Assembly: GCA_016177775.1 (NCBI GenBank)
Contig: JACOUQ010000015.1
Span: 1 to 64,000 of the forward strand
Source: Geobacter sp.
Lineage (GTDB): Bacteria; Desulfobacterota; Desulfuromonadia; Geobacterales; Geobacteraceae
Reading direction: 5' to 3'
DNA: 64,000 bases
Part shown: piece by piece, positions 1 through 8,629 of the stretch
Layout: every line of letters starts with the position of its first letter
Position numbering within the stretch: the first letter of the stretch is position 1
The notes under the pieces: generated by a model
The model's database searches: none
Told to the model about the DNA's origin: nothing
Seen by the model: only the letters and a program-made list of their open reading frames with translations
Position numbers and translations under genes: made by a program

Positions 1-121
1 AGAATGATCAAACGTCGCCAATAGGTTCTGCCCCGGCATATGCCCTGGAATATACGTACCAGCATAACCGCTTGCAAAAGCGGACAGGAGAGCTTTTTTC
101 TTCTTGACAACTGACAACCAT

Positions 122-192
122 ATCAGGCTGTAGGCTGAAGAAAAATCGTTTAAAGCTTTCGCTACAGCCTAAACACCTACAGTCTACAACCT
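122..192. repeat. Word-type intergenic palindrome (GGCTGTAGG family)
   Basis: An imperfect inverted repeat. The left arm (about 124-138) carries GGCTGTAGGCTG and the right arm (about 161-192) carries CTACAGCCTA and CTACAGTCTACAACCT. A second member of the same family lies at 60004-60071. The right arm ends at the AAGG that probably serves as ribosome-binding site of the transporter starting at 206. Confidence 0.6.
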
Positions 193-205
193 CAAAAGGT
201 TTTGA

Positions 206-1393
206 ATGTTCAAAGGCATCACCTCCAACGTCCTCATCCTCGGCCTTGTGAGCCTCCTTACCGATGTCTCCAGCGAGATGATCTATCCGCTGCTGCCGTT
301 GTTCCTCACCTCTGTTCTCGGGGCTGGTCCGGCGTTTCTCGGGGTAATCGAGGGTGTGGCGGAATCCACCTCATCGATCCTGAAGCTGGTGTCGGGAATA
401 ATGGCCGACCGCCTGCGGGACCGGAAGAAACTGGTGCTGGCGGGGTACGGCCTCTCCAGTTTCGCCCGCCCACTGATCGCCGCGGCCACCAGCGCCGTGG
501 CGGTACTCTTCATCCGCTTTGCCGACCGGGTGGGGAAAGGGATCAGAACCTCGCCGCGCGATGCCCTGATCGCCGATTCCGTCGACCACACCGTTCGTGG
601 CAAGGCCTTCGGTTTCCACCGCTCTATGGACCATGCCGGGGCCATAGCCGGTCCGCTCATCGCCACCCTCCTCATGACCGGATTCTCCCTCGATATGCGG
701 ACGGTCTTCTGGTGTGCCGCGGTTCCGGGGGTGCTGGCTGTCTTCTGCATAATCTTCGGCGTGAGGGAGGTTGCGGCCGAAAACCGGATTCTCTCCAGCA
801 ACGGCAGTTTCCTGCAGGTCATCCCACGGGGCAATCTTCGCAACTATCTAATCATCATCCTCCTCTTCACCCTGGGGAATTCATCCGACGCCTTTCTCCT
901 GCTTCGCGCCGGCACCCTGGGGGTGGCCCCCCACTTCATTCCGCTTCTCTGGACCTTCTTCCACGTGGTTAAGATGTTTTCCTCCATGCCTTTCGGCGCC
1001 CTGTCCGACCGGATCGGTCGGCGGAGCATCATCAGTGGCGGTTGGGTGGTCTATGCCCTTGCCTATGCAGGTTTTGCCATGGCATCGACGGAACTGCACG
1101 TCTGGTTGCTCTTCGCCCTCTACGGCCTCTTCTACGGCATGACCGAGGGGGTGGAGAAGGCGCTATTGGTGGATATTGCCGATCACCGCGAGCGGGGCGC
1201 CGCCTTCGGTTGGTATAATCTGGCCACCGGCCTCGGCGCTCTGCCGGCCAGCCTCATCTTCGGCTTCGTCTGGCAGAAGATTTCCCCCCAGGCGGCCTTC
1301 GGACTCGGCGCTGGTTTCGCCCTCCTCGCGGTGGTTCTCCTTTCCGTGCTCGTTCACCCGAAAGCGCCCGGTTCCTCTTCCCAATCCATTTGA
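206..1393 (+). CDS. MFS transporter
   Basis: A 395-residue integral membrane protein with about twelve hydrophobic segments, the usual size of a major facilitator. The first half has the loop RLRDRKKLVLAGYG after the second membrane segment, and R-x-x-D/G-rich stretches such as FADRVGKGIRTSPRDALIAD. The second half repeats the pattern with ALSDRIGRRS, which supports the duplicated six-helix architecture. This subfamily (drug or sugar efflux annotations) has no reliable substrate, and none is assigned. The ATG is preceded by AAGG at the end of a palindromic repeat. The next operon has its own candidate promoter inside the last codons of this gene. Confidence 0.85.
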   Translation: MFKGITSNVLILGLVSLLTDVSSEMIYPLLPLFLTSVLGAGPAFLGVIEGVAESTSSILKLVSGIMADRLRDRKKLVLAGYGLSSFARPLIAAATSAVAVLFIRFADRVGKGIRTSPRDALIADSVDHTVRGKAFGFHRSMDHAGAIAGPLIATLLMTGFSLDMRTVFWCAAVPGVLAVFCIIFGVREVAAENRILSSNGSFLQVIPRGNLRNYLIIILLFTLGNSSDAFLLLRAGTLGVAPHFIPLLWTFFHVVKMFSSMPFGALSDRIGRRSIISGGWVVYALAYAGFAMASTELHVWLLFALYGLFYGMTEGVEKALLVDIADHRERGAAFGWYNLATGLGALPASLIFGFVWQKISPQAAFGLGAGFALLAVVLLSVLVHPKAPGSSSQSI

Positions 1394-1402
1394 CAAAACC
1401 CG

Positions 1403-1431
1403 TTGACTTCGACCTTCCCATGCGGCATATT
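1403..1431 (+). promoter_or_regulatory. Candidate sigma-70 promoter of the R-M genes
   Basis: TTGACT (1403-1408), a 17-nt spacer and CATATT (1426-1431) fit a -35/-10 pair. They lie just after the transporter stop and about 50 nt before the restriction gene start. Seen in sequence; activity is inferred. Confidence 0.4.
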
Positions 1432-1482
1432 CTGCGCAGTTGCGGCAGCAATAGAATATTGTGTTCGATAGAAGGAGTAATA

Positions 1483-2139
1483 ATGCCAAAACCGAAACTG
1501 ACCGTAAACTTGTTGAAAAAAGAGGCCAAGTTTTTTGCTCAAGAAGAGTCCGGTCATGATGAGCCATCCCTGTATGGTGTTACTGACGGGAAGGCGGTTG
1601 GTACTTATCTTGAGCACAAATTCCAGAAGTACTTGCATTCCAAGTATTTTTACGTCGAAGGTTCGTCGGCAAAGGGGATCGATTTCCCGAAGTTGTCGGT
1701 GGATATGAAGGTAACGAGCATTAAGCAGCCGCAGTCTTCATGTCCGTTCCATTCGGCGAGACAAAAGATATACGGTTTGGGGTATTCGCTCCTTGTCTTT
1801 GTCTACGATAAGACGGATGACTCGAAAACCAGAACCGGCCGGCTTTTGATAAAACACACGATTTTTGTAGAGGAAAGCCGGACGGCTGATTTCCAGACAA
1901 CATCGGGTCTCCGCAAGATACTCGAAAATAACGGCAATATCGATGATGTCAGGGCTTTTTTCGAGGAGCGGATGCTTCCTGTCGATGAGATACAGGCTCA
2001 ATCACTAGCCGAGGAGGTCCTCGCTAATGCACCAGCCGTCGGTTATCTGACCATATCTAACGCCCTGCAATGGAGACTCCAGTACACCCGGGTCATTCAA
2101 GAGGCCGGTGTGGTTTCCGGCATTCAGCGGGTGCTGTGA
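1483..2139 (+). CDS. Type II restriction endonuclease-like protein
   Basis: A 218-residue protein ending one base into the start of a DNA methyltransferase (TGATG overlap), the tight pairing typical of type II restriction-modification. Around residues 50-75 it has a plausible PD-(D/E)xK core: an early Glu in GTYLEHKF, then GIDFPKLSVDMKVTS, giving D-x8-D-M-K. No other family hallmark is seen, so the nuclease call rests on context plus this motif. The reading frame is open from 1390, but ATG 1483 has an excellent GAAGGAG at the right distance and is taken as start. Base composition is clearly more A+T-rich than the flanking genes, suggesting transfer. Recognition site unknown. Confidence 0.65.
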   Translation: MPKPKLTVNLLKKEAKFFAQEESGHDEPSLYGVTDGKAVGTYLEHKFQKYLHSKYFYVEGSSAKGIDFPKLSVDMKVTSIKQPQSSCPFHSARQKIYGLGYSLLVFVYDKTDDSKTRTGRLLIKHTIFVEESRTADFQTTSGLRKILENNGNIDDVRAFFEERMLPVDEIQAQSLAEEVLANAPAVGYLTISNALQWRLQYTRVIQEAGVVSGIQRVL

Positions 2140-3665
2140 TGACGATCCGCAAGGAGTATGGCGACTTTCAGACCCCTGTTAATCTCGCCAATGACGTAAT
2201 ATCCCTGATAACGGCCAGATTCGGCGTGCCCGGCGCTGTTGTCGAGCCTACTTGCGGCCTTGGCAACTTCCTTGAGCCCGCGCATAACGCTTGGGGTAAT
2301 GATATCGCCTACCATGGATATGAAATAAACCCTGATTACTGTGATTCTGCAAAAAGACGATTTAAGGATGTCGGCAGCATAAAGATAGAACAACGTGATT
2401 TCTTTTCAACCGAATGGCAGAAGTTGTTGGGGCAACCCATCGACAGGTTCACTCTTGTTGTAGGCAACCCGCCTTGGGTTACAAGTGCGACACTTGGTTC
2501 GCTCGACAGCTCGAACTTGCCGGAAAAGTCAAATTTTCAGGGTCTTCGCGGATTTGATGCCAAGACCGGGAAAGCCAATTTCGACATAGCTGAATGGATG
2601 ATAATTCGTCTTGTCGAGGCTTTGCCGGCAGGAGGCGTTCTCGCGTTCCTCTGCAAGACCGCCACCGCCAGAAGGGCGCTGGTTTATTTCTGGCAGGAAG
2701 AAATTACCGTATCAGATGAATCACTTTATCGTTTCGACTCGAAGAAGTTTTTCGATGTATCCGTTGATGCTTGTTTGCTGATTCTGCGCAAGACAGTGAA
2801 ACCAGCCACATATGCATCTGTTTATGACTCGATGCATGACCCTGTGCCGGTCAGCCGGTTCGGCATGCAAAATGGTGAGTTGATAGCTAATCTCGATGAT
2901 TATCAGCTCTACAGAGACCTTGATGGTTTATCGAACTATAAATGGCGTTCCGGCGTTAAACATGATGCGGCACAAGTAATGGAGCTTACCCCCTGTAAGG
3001 GTGGGTACACGAACGGAATGGGAGAATTCGTCCAAATTGAGGACGATTTTGTATATCCGCTCCTCAAGTCTTCGGATGTCGGCAACGCACGTCTCATTCC
3101 TCGGAAATCCGTCATTATTACGCAGTCCACTGTGGGAGAGGATACATCACGGGTACGCACCCTAGCGCCTCGTACATGGGCATATCTTGAAGCCCACGCC
3201 GGCTTTCTGGATTTCAGGAAGAGCTCGATTTACCGAAAGCGTCCGCGTTTTTCAATTTTCGGAATCGGCGAGTATAGCTTTGCGCCATGGAAGGTAGCGA
3301 TTTCCGGTTTATACAAGGAACTTCGATTTGTTGTTATGGCCCCGTTTGGGGACAAACCGACCATGGTTGACGATACATGCTATTTTTTCCCATGCGCCGA
3401 TGAGGAAGAGGCGCGATTTTGGGCAGGGCTACTTAACAAGGAAGACTGCATAAGATTTCTTCACTCGTTGGTGTTTTTTGACGCAAAGCGTCCTGTGAAT
3501 GTAGATGTCCTAAGGCGGGTGGATTTCGCCGAGTTGGCTAGGCGGCATGGCGTATTCGAGCAAGCTCTTCAATACCTACGGTCCGCTGGGGCGTTGGAAG
3601 GCAGGAAGCAACAAATGCTGGTGTTTGAAGAAAAAGAAGAATATCGCAAAAAGGATAATCGCTGA
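2139..3665 (+). CDS. Adenine-specific DNA methyltransferase (N6, NPPW type)
   Basis: A 508-residue methyltransferase. Motif I is VVEPTCGLGNFL (residues about 31-42, AdoMet binding) and catalytic motif IV is VVGNPPWV (about 107-114), the NPPY/W signature of amino-methyltransferases acting on adenine. The C-terminal half lacks catalytic motifs and probably carries the target-recognition domain. It starts at the ATG overlapping the endonuclease stop; an upstream in-frame ATG at 2070 inside that gene is less likely. It should protect host DNA from the product of 1483-2139. The pair sits between a transporter and a two-component system with no integrase or visible att site. It could alternatively be a single-chain modification enzyme with an accessory partner. 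Confidence 0.82.
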   Translation: MTIRKEYGDFQTPVNLANDVISLITARFGVPGAVVEPTCGLGNFLEPAHNAWGNDIAYHGYEINPDYCDSAKRRFKDVGSIKIEQRDFFSTEWQKLLGQPIDRFTLVVGNPPWVTSATLGSLDSSNLPEKSNFQGLRGFDAKTGKANFDIAEWMIIRLVEALPAGGVLAFLCKTATARRALVYFWQEEITVSDESLYRFDSKKFFDVSVDACLLILRKTVKPATYASVYDSMHDPVPVSRFGMQNGELIANLDDYQLYRDLDGLSNYKWRSGVKHDAAQVMELTPCKGGYTNGMGEFVQIEDDFVYPLLKSSDVGNARLIPRKSVIITQSTVGEDTSRVRTLAPRTWAYLEAHAGFLDFRKSSIYRKRPRFSIFGIGEYSFAPWKVAISGLYKELRFVVMAPFGDKPTMVDDTCYFFPCADEEEARFWAGLLNKEDCIRFLHSLVFFDAKRPVNVDVLRRVDFAELARRHGVFEQALQYLRSAGALEGRKQQMLVFEEKEEYRKKDNR

Positions 3666-3710
3666 CGCTGTTCGCACATTCCCGCCCGCTTTCTCCTCCC
3701 ATAGCCTTTC

Positions 3711-3725
3711 GCAAATTTGCAAAAA
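3711..3725. promoter_or_regulatory. GCAAATTTGC palindrome, copy 1
   Basis: GCAAATTTGC followed by five A lies in the gap upstream of the kinase gene. The same 15 bases recur at 7624-7638, downstream of the response regulator and upstream of the sigma-54 promoter. It is a candidate shared operator; function is inferred only. Confidence 0.3.
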
Positions 3726-3792
3726 ACTGCTGCAAAAATATTCCGTATACGGTATAGTGGCCCGAATTTTACCGAGGAATTCGGGCCTTTTC

Positions 3793-5757
3793 ATGCACAG
3801 GTATCTCTTCAAATTCATGAACAATCTGAAGCTTCGCTGGAAGCTGCTGATCGTGGTGCTGCCGCTGGTCATCATCCCCATTTTCGTGGTCGGCGGGGTG
3901 ATCGGCTATATCTCCAACAAGCAGGCGTACCGGGGCATCACCCAGACGTCCAAGGACGACCTGGAGCACATGACCAGGTTCACCATCGACCTTCTGAACG
4001 CCCACTACAGCCAGTTCCAGGTCTACAAGCAGGACAAAAGAAAGATTTTCACAGCCGAGCTGGCCACCCTCACCAACCTTGCCTATAACATCGCAGAGGC
4101 GGAGCACCGCCAGTACAAAAGCGGCAAGATCGACCTGCGCACCGCCCGGGAAGAGGCGCGTAAGGCCCTGAAGAAGGTGAATGTCGGCGATACCGGCTAT
4201 ATTTACGCCATGTCCAGCCGGGGGGACCTGGATGTGCATATCGCCCGCGAAGGGGAGAACGTCCTTAACGAGCGGGACGAGAACGGCCGATATTTCATCC
4301 GCGAGATGTGCGAGAAGGCGAAGCGCTCCAGGCCGGGGGAGGTGCTGTACATCACTTACCCCTGGCGCAATGCGGTGCTGGGAGACCGCCACGCACGCAA
4401 CAAGCTGGTGGCCTACCGTTACTTCCGGGAATGGGACTGGATCATAGCCGCCGGCGGCTACCTGGAGGAGACCGCGGAGGACGTGGCCTTCGAGCGCCGC
4501 TCCTTCGAGGAGCTGAAGGAGAAGATCAAGGCCAAGCAGGTGGGGCGGACCGGTTACATCTTCTGCATGGACAGCAACGGCAATTTCACCATCCACCCGA
4601 GCGGGGAAGGGAAGAACTATTACGACGCCCGTGACTCGGACGGATTCCCCTTCATCAGGGAGATGTGCCAGAAGCAGCGGGGATGGATCCGCTACCCGTG
4701 GAAAAACCCCGGCGACCGCGAGCCTCGCATGAAGATCGTCCGCTACGAGTACTTCGCGCCGTGGGACTGGATCGTGGCGGTCGGCTCCTACGAGGATGAG
4801 TTCTATCGCGAGGCCAACGAGATCACCGGCAGGATCATGGAGAGCATGGTGGTGCTCACCATCTTCGTCTGCGTTATCGCCACCTTCTTCGTTTTCTTTG
4901 CCTCCAAGGTCCTCACCGATCCCATCAGCCACATGATGGGGGTCATCCGAAGGGTGAAGCAAGGGAGGCTCGACGAGCGGATGGAAGTGGAGTCCGGCGA
5001 CGAGCTGGGGGAGCTGGCCGCGGCCTTCAACCGGATGACCGCCATCATCAAGCGGAACAGGGAGATCGAAACGACCCTGGCGCAGCAGGGGAAGATGGCG
5101 TCGCTGGGAGTGCTGTCGTCCGGTGTGGCGCACGAGATCAACAACCCCCTTGGCGTGATCCTCGGCTATGCCGGCTACCTGGAGAGCAAGATACCTCCCG
5201 ACGACCCGAACTACAAGTTCATCCACGACATCAAGTCCGAAAGCAAGCGGTGCAAGAAGATCGTCCAGGACCTCCTCTCGTACGCCCGCACCCCGCGCCC
5301 GACCCTGGAGGAGGCCGATCTCAACGCGCTTCTGGAGCAGATAGTCGACTTTGCCGCCAATCACACCGACATGCACCATGTAACCATTGTCAAGGAGTTC
5401 AGCGATGGGCTGCCCCCCATAATGGTGGACGGCGACCAGATGAGGCAGGTGGCGATCAACCTGATCCTCAATGCCGGCGCTGCCATGGATGCGGGGGGGA
5501 GGCTGGTGGTGCGGACCGGGCTGGATGGGGGCCATGTGAATATCGCCTTCCGCGACAACGGCGCCGGCATTCCCCAGGAGGACCTGGAGAAGATTTTCGA
5601 GCCGTTCTTTACCACAAAGGCGCGCGGCACAGGCCTGGGGCTCGCCATCACCAGGCAGATCATCGAGCAGCACCAAGGGAAGATCGAGATCGAGAGCACG
5701 GTGGGTGAGGGGACGACGGTGACGGTAAAGCTGCCGCTGGAGCGGGAGGAAGGGTGA
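3793..5757 (+). CDS. Tandem-Cache sensor histidine kinase
   Basis: A 654-residue membrane kinase. One membrane helix (about 16-40) precedes a periplasmic region with two single-Cache modules, each marked by a matching strand ([10 protein letters not shown] near 131, [10 protein letters not shown] near 250). A second membrane helix (about 350-373) leads to HAMP, then HisKA with [13 protein letters not shown] (phospho-His near 447) and an HATPase with N-box NLILNAG, DNGAGIP and GTGLGLAI. Tandem Cache domains usually bind small organic ligands. ATG 3793 begins the first hydrophobic protein after the methylase; ATG 3817 is an alternative. The cognate regulator is almost certainly the NtrC-type protein at 6100, separated only by a 104-aa gene. 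Confidence 0.92.
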   Translation: MHRYLFKFMNNLKLRWKLLIVVLPLVIIPIFVVGGVIGYISNKQAYRGITQTSKDDLEHMTRFTIDLLNAHYSQFQVYKQDKRKIFTAELATLTNLAYNIAEAEHRQYKSGKIDLRTAREEARKALKKVNVGDTGYIYAMSSRGDLDVHIAREGENVLNERDENGRYFIREMCEKAKRSRPGEVLYITYPWRNAVLGDRHARNKLVAYRYFREWDWIIAAGGYLEETAEDVAFERRSFEELKEKIKAKQVGRTGYIFCMDSNGNFTIHPSGEGKNYYDARDSDGFPFIREMCQKQRGWIRYPWKNPGDREPRMKIVRYEYFAPWDWIVAVGSYEDEFYREANEITGRIMESMVVLTIFVCVIATFFVFFASKVLTDPISHMMGVIRRVKQGRLDERMEVESGDELGELAAAFNRMTAIIKRNREIETTLAQQGKMASLGVLSSGVAHEINNPLGVILGYAGYLESKIPPDDPNYKFIHDIKSESKRCKKIVQDLLSYARTPRPTLEEADLNALLEQIVDFAANHTDMHHVTIVKEFSDGLPPIMVDGDQMRQVAINLILNAGAAMDAGGRLVVRTGLDGGHVNIAFRDNGAGIPQEDLEKIFEPFFTTKARGTGLGLAITRQIIEQHQGKIEIESTVGEGTTVTVKLPLEREEG

Positions 5758-5767
5758 GGGGGGCAAC

Positions 5768-6082
5768 ATGGGAAGCACTTTGAAAAAGAAGGACCAGAAA
5801 ATCGCCGAAGTCGTGGCAAGCCTTCCGCTCGATTTTTCGGAAGCTGATTTCATCGCCAGATTTCAGGAGCTTTATCCCGAGGAGTGGGAGAAGATCGGTG
5901 AAAAGCATCAGCAGCAGCTGCGCGACCAGGAGCCAGGCATGGTGCTCACCATGCCGGAGCCGCGCAGGTATTTGTCGAACATTCTCCGTGTCTGGAAAAG
6001 GAAGCAGGCCGGAAAGGCAGAGCTGGAGGCCGAGGACGGAGCCGAGGTTTTTCACGGCTCACAACTCACGACTCACGATTAA
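5768..6082 (+). CDS. Small hypothetical protein between kinase and regulator
   Basis: A 104-residue, charged, cytosolic-looking protein starting 11 bases after the kinase stop and ending 17 bases before the regulator, so it is in the same operon. No domain is recognised. The first 85 residues look like a folded helical protein rich in Glu, Lys and Arg, with no membrane segment or signal peptide. The C-terminal dozen residues ([10 protein letters not shown]) are encoded by a tandem CTCACGA-type word sequence like the intergenic repeats here, so the original C-terminus may have been replaced or extended by repeat DNA. Its position suggests an accessory role in this phosphorelay, but that is inference. 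Confidence 0.65.
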   Translation: MGSTLKKKDQKIAEVVASLPLDFSEADFIARFQELYPEEWEKIGEKHQQQLRDQEPGMVLTMPEPRRYLSNILRVWKRKQAGKAELEAEDGAEVFHGSQLTTHD

Positions 6083-6099
6083 CTTACGAGGTTCAAGAA

Positions 6100-7482
6100 G
6101 TGGCCGAAAAGAAGCGCATCATGCTCATAGACAACGAAGAGGGGATCTGCCGGATGGTGGAGGCGGTCCTTCTGGACAGCGGCTATGCCGTCAAGTCGTA
6201 TACCCGCTCGTTCGAGGCGGTGGAGGAGTTCAAGGCCGGTGAGTGGGACTTGGTGATCTCCGACGTGAAGATGCCCGGCGTGGACGGGCTGGAGGTGCTG
6301 CGCCAGGTGAAGGCAAAGGACCCGCAGATCCCGGTCATCATGATCACTGCTTATGCCACGGTGGACATGTCGATCCAGGCACTGCGGCGCGGAGCATACG
6401 ATATGCTGACCAAGCCGTTCGAGCCCGAGGAGCTGCTCTACCGGGTGAAGAACGCCCTGCTGCACACGAAGCTCCTGGAGGAGAACCGGGAACTGCGCGA
6501 GGAGCTGGCCGGGAAGTTCCGCTTCGACAACATCATCGGCGCCTCGGAGGGTCTGAAGGGGGTGCTGGAGAAGGTGGAGAAGGTAGCGATCCGCGACACG
6601 TCGGTGCTTATCACCGGCGAATCCGGGACCGGCAAGGAGCTGATCGCCCAGGCGATTCATTACAATTCGCCGCGCCACGATAGGAAGTTCGTGGCCATCA
6701 ACTGCGGCTCGCTGCCGGAGTCATTGCTGGAGAGCGAGCTGTTCGGCTACAAGAAGGGTGCCTTCACCGGCGCCAGGGAAGACCGGAAAGGGCTCCTGGA
6801 GGCGGCGGACGGTGGGACGCTCTTTCTGGACGAGGCGGGCAACCTCCCCATGAACGTGCAGAAGACGCTGCTACGCTTCCTGCAGGAGCAGGAGTTCCAC
6901 CGCATCGGCGACACTACCCCGGTAAAGGTGGATGTCCGCATCCTGTCGGCCACCAACGCCGATCTGAAGGGTGGGGTCAAAGGAGGGTCCTTCCGTGAAG
7001 ACCTCTACTACCGGCTGAACGTGGTGAATATCCACATGCCGCCGCTGCGCGAGCGGAGAGAGGACATCCCGCTGCTGGCCGTCCACTTCATAGCCGTCCA
7101 GAACAGCAAGTTCGGCACTCGCATAAAGGGGCTCTCCCATGAGGCGCTGGAGGCGTTCTGCGCCTTTGAATGGCCCGGCAACATCCGCCAACTTCGCAAT
7201 GTCATCGAGGCATCGATCGCCATGGAGAGCGGCGAATATCTCAGCCTGCCGGTGGTGGCGCAGTTCATCGACCTCCCGGAGGAGGCATCGCTGGAGCTTG
7301 CCGGTTCGGATGAGGGTGATTATACCGCCGCCCTGGCCCGTTTCGAGACCGACTACCTGAAGGGGCTGTTGCGCAAGTACGGCGGCAACGTGGAGCAGGC
7401 GGCCCGCGAGGCGGGCATGAACATGGCCACCATCTACCGGAAGATCAAGAAGTACGGCATCAGGAAGGAAGATTATCTGTAA
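6100..7482 (+). CDS. Sigma-54-dependent response regulator (NtrC family)
   Basis: A 460-residue activator with three domains. The receiver (1-120) has MLIDNEE, phospho-Asp near 54 in VISDVKMPG and Lys in LTKPFEP. The AAA+ domain (about 140-375) has Walker A GESGTGKE, the sigma-54-contacting loop GAFTGA, Walker B GGTLFLDEAG and the arginine-finger region. A C-terminal Fis-type helix-turn-helix (about 420-460) ends in MNMATIYRKIKKYGI. It starts at GTG 6100 after ACGAGG. It should receive phosphate from the kinase at 3793 and activate -24/-12 promoters; the nearest good one (7877-7892) lies 395 bases downstream and faces the unknown genes at 8013-9676. Confidence 0.93.
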   Translation: MAEKKRIMLIDNEEGICRMVEAVLLDSGYAVKSYTRSFEAVEEFKAGEWDLVISDVKMPGVDGLEVLRQVKAKDPQIPVIMITAYATVDMSIQALRRGAYDMLTKPFEPEELLYRVKNALLHTKLLEENRELREELAGKFRFDNIIGASEGLKGVLEKVEKVAIRDTSVLITGESGTGKELIAQAIHYNSPRHDRKFVAINCGSLPESLLESELFGYKKGAFTGAREDRKGLLEAADGGTLFLDEAGNLPMNVQKTLLRFLQEQEFHRIGDTTPVKVDVRILSATNADLKGGVKGGSFREDLYYRLNVVNIHMPPLRERREDIPLLAVHFIAVQNSKFGTRIKGLSHEALEAFCAFEWPGNIRQLRNVIEASIAMESGEYLSLPVVAQFIDLPEEASLELAGSDEGDYTAALARFETDYLKGLLRKYGGNVEQAAREAGMNMATIYRKIKKYGIRKEDYL

Positions 7483-7514
7483 AACATGGCTCTCGCCCGC
7501 TCTCTACGTTCGCT

Positions 7515-7598
7515 AGAGCCCGCAGAGGTCGCAGAGAGAACCTGTAAATTCGTATTGTTTTTAAGGTTTTCTCTGCGACCTCTGTGGGCTCTGCGAGA
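7515..7598. repeat. Word-type intergenic palindrome (GCAGAGGTCGCAGAG family)
   Basis: The left arm at 7515-7543 (GAGCCCGCAGAGGTCGCAG and following) is nearly the reverse complement of the right arm at 7563-7594, with about 20 bases between. It follows the response-regulator stop and could also act as a weak terminator. Confidence 0.6.
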
Positions 7599-7623
7599 GA
7601 CACGATGTTAAGGTTTGTTTTTT

Positions 7624-7638
7624 GCAAATTTGCAAAAA
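7624..7638. promoter_or_regulatory. GCAAATTTGC palindrome, copy 2
   Basis: A second exact copy of the 15-base motif at 3711-3725. It lies about 240 bases upstream of the sigma-54 promoter core at 7877-7892. The 7483-8012 gap is otherwise A+T-rich and has no supported gene. Confidence 0.3.
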
Positions 7639-7756
7639 CGCGAATTCCCCCTCGCAGAATTGCAATCCACTCTTCGCAATTGCTCTTTTCCTCATAACAT
7701 TCCGAAATCCCACCAATTTTCTCTCAGGCAGCACTCTTGTAAGCAGGAAATTGTTT

Positions 7757-7778
7757 CAATCCTGTGTTTGCAGGATTG
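7757..7778. promoter_or_regulatory. Dyad CAATCCTG-N6-CAGGATTG, candidate activator site
   Basis: A perfect 8-bp inverted repeat with a 6-base centre, 98 bases upstream of the -24/-12 element. A further related half-site, CAGGAAATTG, lies at 7744-7753. The spacing and symmetry are what NtrC-family activators use for upstream activating sequences, and the activator gene is immediately upstream. Binding is inferred. Confidence 0.5.
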
Positions 7779-7876
7779 CAAAAAATCGTTTTGAAATTTT
7801 GTCATCCATAAATCTCATTGTAATTTATTGCCTGTAACATGCTGATATCACGTGATTTATATTTTGTATACGATTT

Positions 7877-7892
7877 TGGTACAACAGTTGCT
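7877..7892 (+). promoter_or_regulatory. Sigma-54 (-24/-12) promoter
   Basis: TGGTACAACAGTTGCT matches the RpoN consensus TGGCACG-N4-TTGCW at all but two positions. It has exactly ten bases between the GG and GC pairs. Transcription would begin near 7903 and read into the genes from 8013 onward. Confidence 0.62.
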
Positions 7893-8012
7893 CTATAAGC
7901 TGCGTTACTCCTTCTTAATGGCATGGGCGGTCGAGAGGGCCAACTGCCGGGTTCTCTTGACTTTACCCATGCGCGAGGACGAGCCTTCGGGCTTCACATA
8001 CGGGGCGCGGGT

Positions 8013-8204
8013 ATGAAAAACAGCATCATCTGCCCATTCTACGGGAAAAACGATGATTACTGCGATGTGGGGTGCGGCTACATCTCGCCGCACGATGTCA
8101 ACATGATCATCAAGTTCTGCAGTTGCAAATACGGTGACTGCATGAAATACCGGGAGCTTTCAGACCGTTTCCCGCAGCTGGATTTGCAGCTGGCAACCTG
8201 CTAG
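8013..8204 (+). CDS. Small cysteine-rich hypothetical protein
   Basis: A 63-residue soluble protein with nine cysteines, including an early single Cys, a C-x6-C-D-x-G-C-G cluster and C-x-C-x4-C spacing (FCSCKYGDC). This looks like a small metal-binding or redox protein, though no family is recognised. The frame is open back to 7923, but those codons lie in what looks like the 5' leader after the sigma-54 promoter, so ATG 8013 is preferred; its ribosome-binding site is weak. It is the first of four co-directional genes ending at 9676 and is likely co-transcribed with them. Confidence 0.6.
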   Translation: MKNSIICPFYGKNDDYCDVGCGYISPHDVNMIIKFCSCKYGDCMKYRELSDRFPQLDLQLATC

Positions 8205-8218
8205 CAAAGGAGGACTCC

Positions 8219-8341
8219 ATGCTTTACAACATCTGCCTGCAACTGCATGCGTCGCACCTGGCAACCGCGGTAATGGTTACTATGGCATTCCTTGTCATTT
8301 CCATCGTAAAGGAGAAAAGAGATGAGCGAAAAAGAGCTTGA
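8219..8341 (+). CDS. 40-aa membrane microprotein
   Basis: A short frame below usual size cut-offs. It has a very strong ribosome-binding site (AAAGGAGG 7 bases before the ATG) and a stop that overlaps the next gene by 20 bases, an arrangement typical of translational coupling. It encodes one hydrophobic segment (LATAVMVTMAFLVISIV) followed by a basic tail (KEKRDERKRA), so it would be a single-span inner-membrane peptide. No homologue is recognised. The signal is good, but it could also be a leader peptide for 8322. Confidence 0.5.
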   Translation: MLYNICLQLHASHLATAVMVTMAFLVISIVKEKRDERKRA

Positions 8342-8573
8342 ACTGCTGGCACGAATCGAGGAGCTTGAGCGCCATACTTGGAGAAACAGCGCCATTCTTC
8401 GCTCCGTGGCGATGGTTTCCTGCACCGCGATGATCGGCATCATTGTGGCCGCCGGGGTGGTCGGGGGCGGCAAGGGGAGCCACTGGTCCGGCCCGGCCTG
8501 GAACACGATGTGGCTGTACGGGCTGTTTGCTGCGAATGCGGTGTCGATGTTCTGGACCACGCATAAAGAATAG
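8322..8573 (+). CDS. Small two-helix membrane protein
   Basis: An 83-residue protein with a charged amphipathic or coiled-coil start (SEKELELLARIEELERH) and two hydrophobic segments (about 29-47 and 61-78) joined by a Gly-rich loop. The start has AAGGAGAAAAG upstream. Family not recognised. Size and placement next to an eight-span protein suggest an accessory subunit of a membrane complex, which is inference. Confidence 0.6.
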   Translation: MSEKELELLARIEELERHTWRNSAILRSVAMVSCTAMIGIIVAAGVVGGGKGSHWSGPAWNTMWLYGLFAANAVSMFWTTHKE

Positions 8574-8629
8574 GGCAGGGCCAGGGACTCGGGACTGGTA
8601 AAAACATTTATGAACGGAGGATATAAGCC

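Noticed and set aside
1..120. Possible 5' end of a minus-strand gene entering from the left edge
   Set aside because: Two minus-strand frames stay open to the edge but neither has a convincing start codon with a ribosome-binding site, and neither product is recognisable; too short to decide.
3743..3760. TATAGT as a -10 for the kinase operon
   Set aside because: No acceptable -35 at 16-18 bases; CTGCAA is too poor to support a promoter.
3769..5853. 694-aa minus-strand open frame
   Set aside because: It lies antisense over the full-length histidine kinase, is low-complexity in Leu/Val/Gly/His, and has no domain; a shadow of G+C-rich codons.
7622..7837. 71-aa plus-strand frame in the gap after the response regulator
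   Set aside because: No ribosome-binding site, odd composition (Asn/Phe/Ser-rich), and it overlaps the activator dyad and palindrome.
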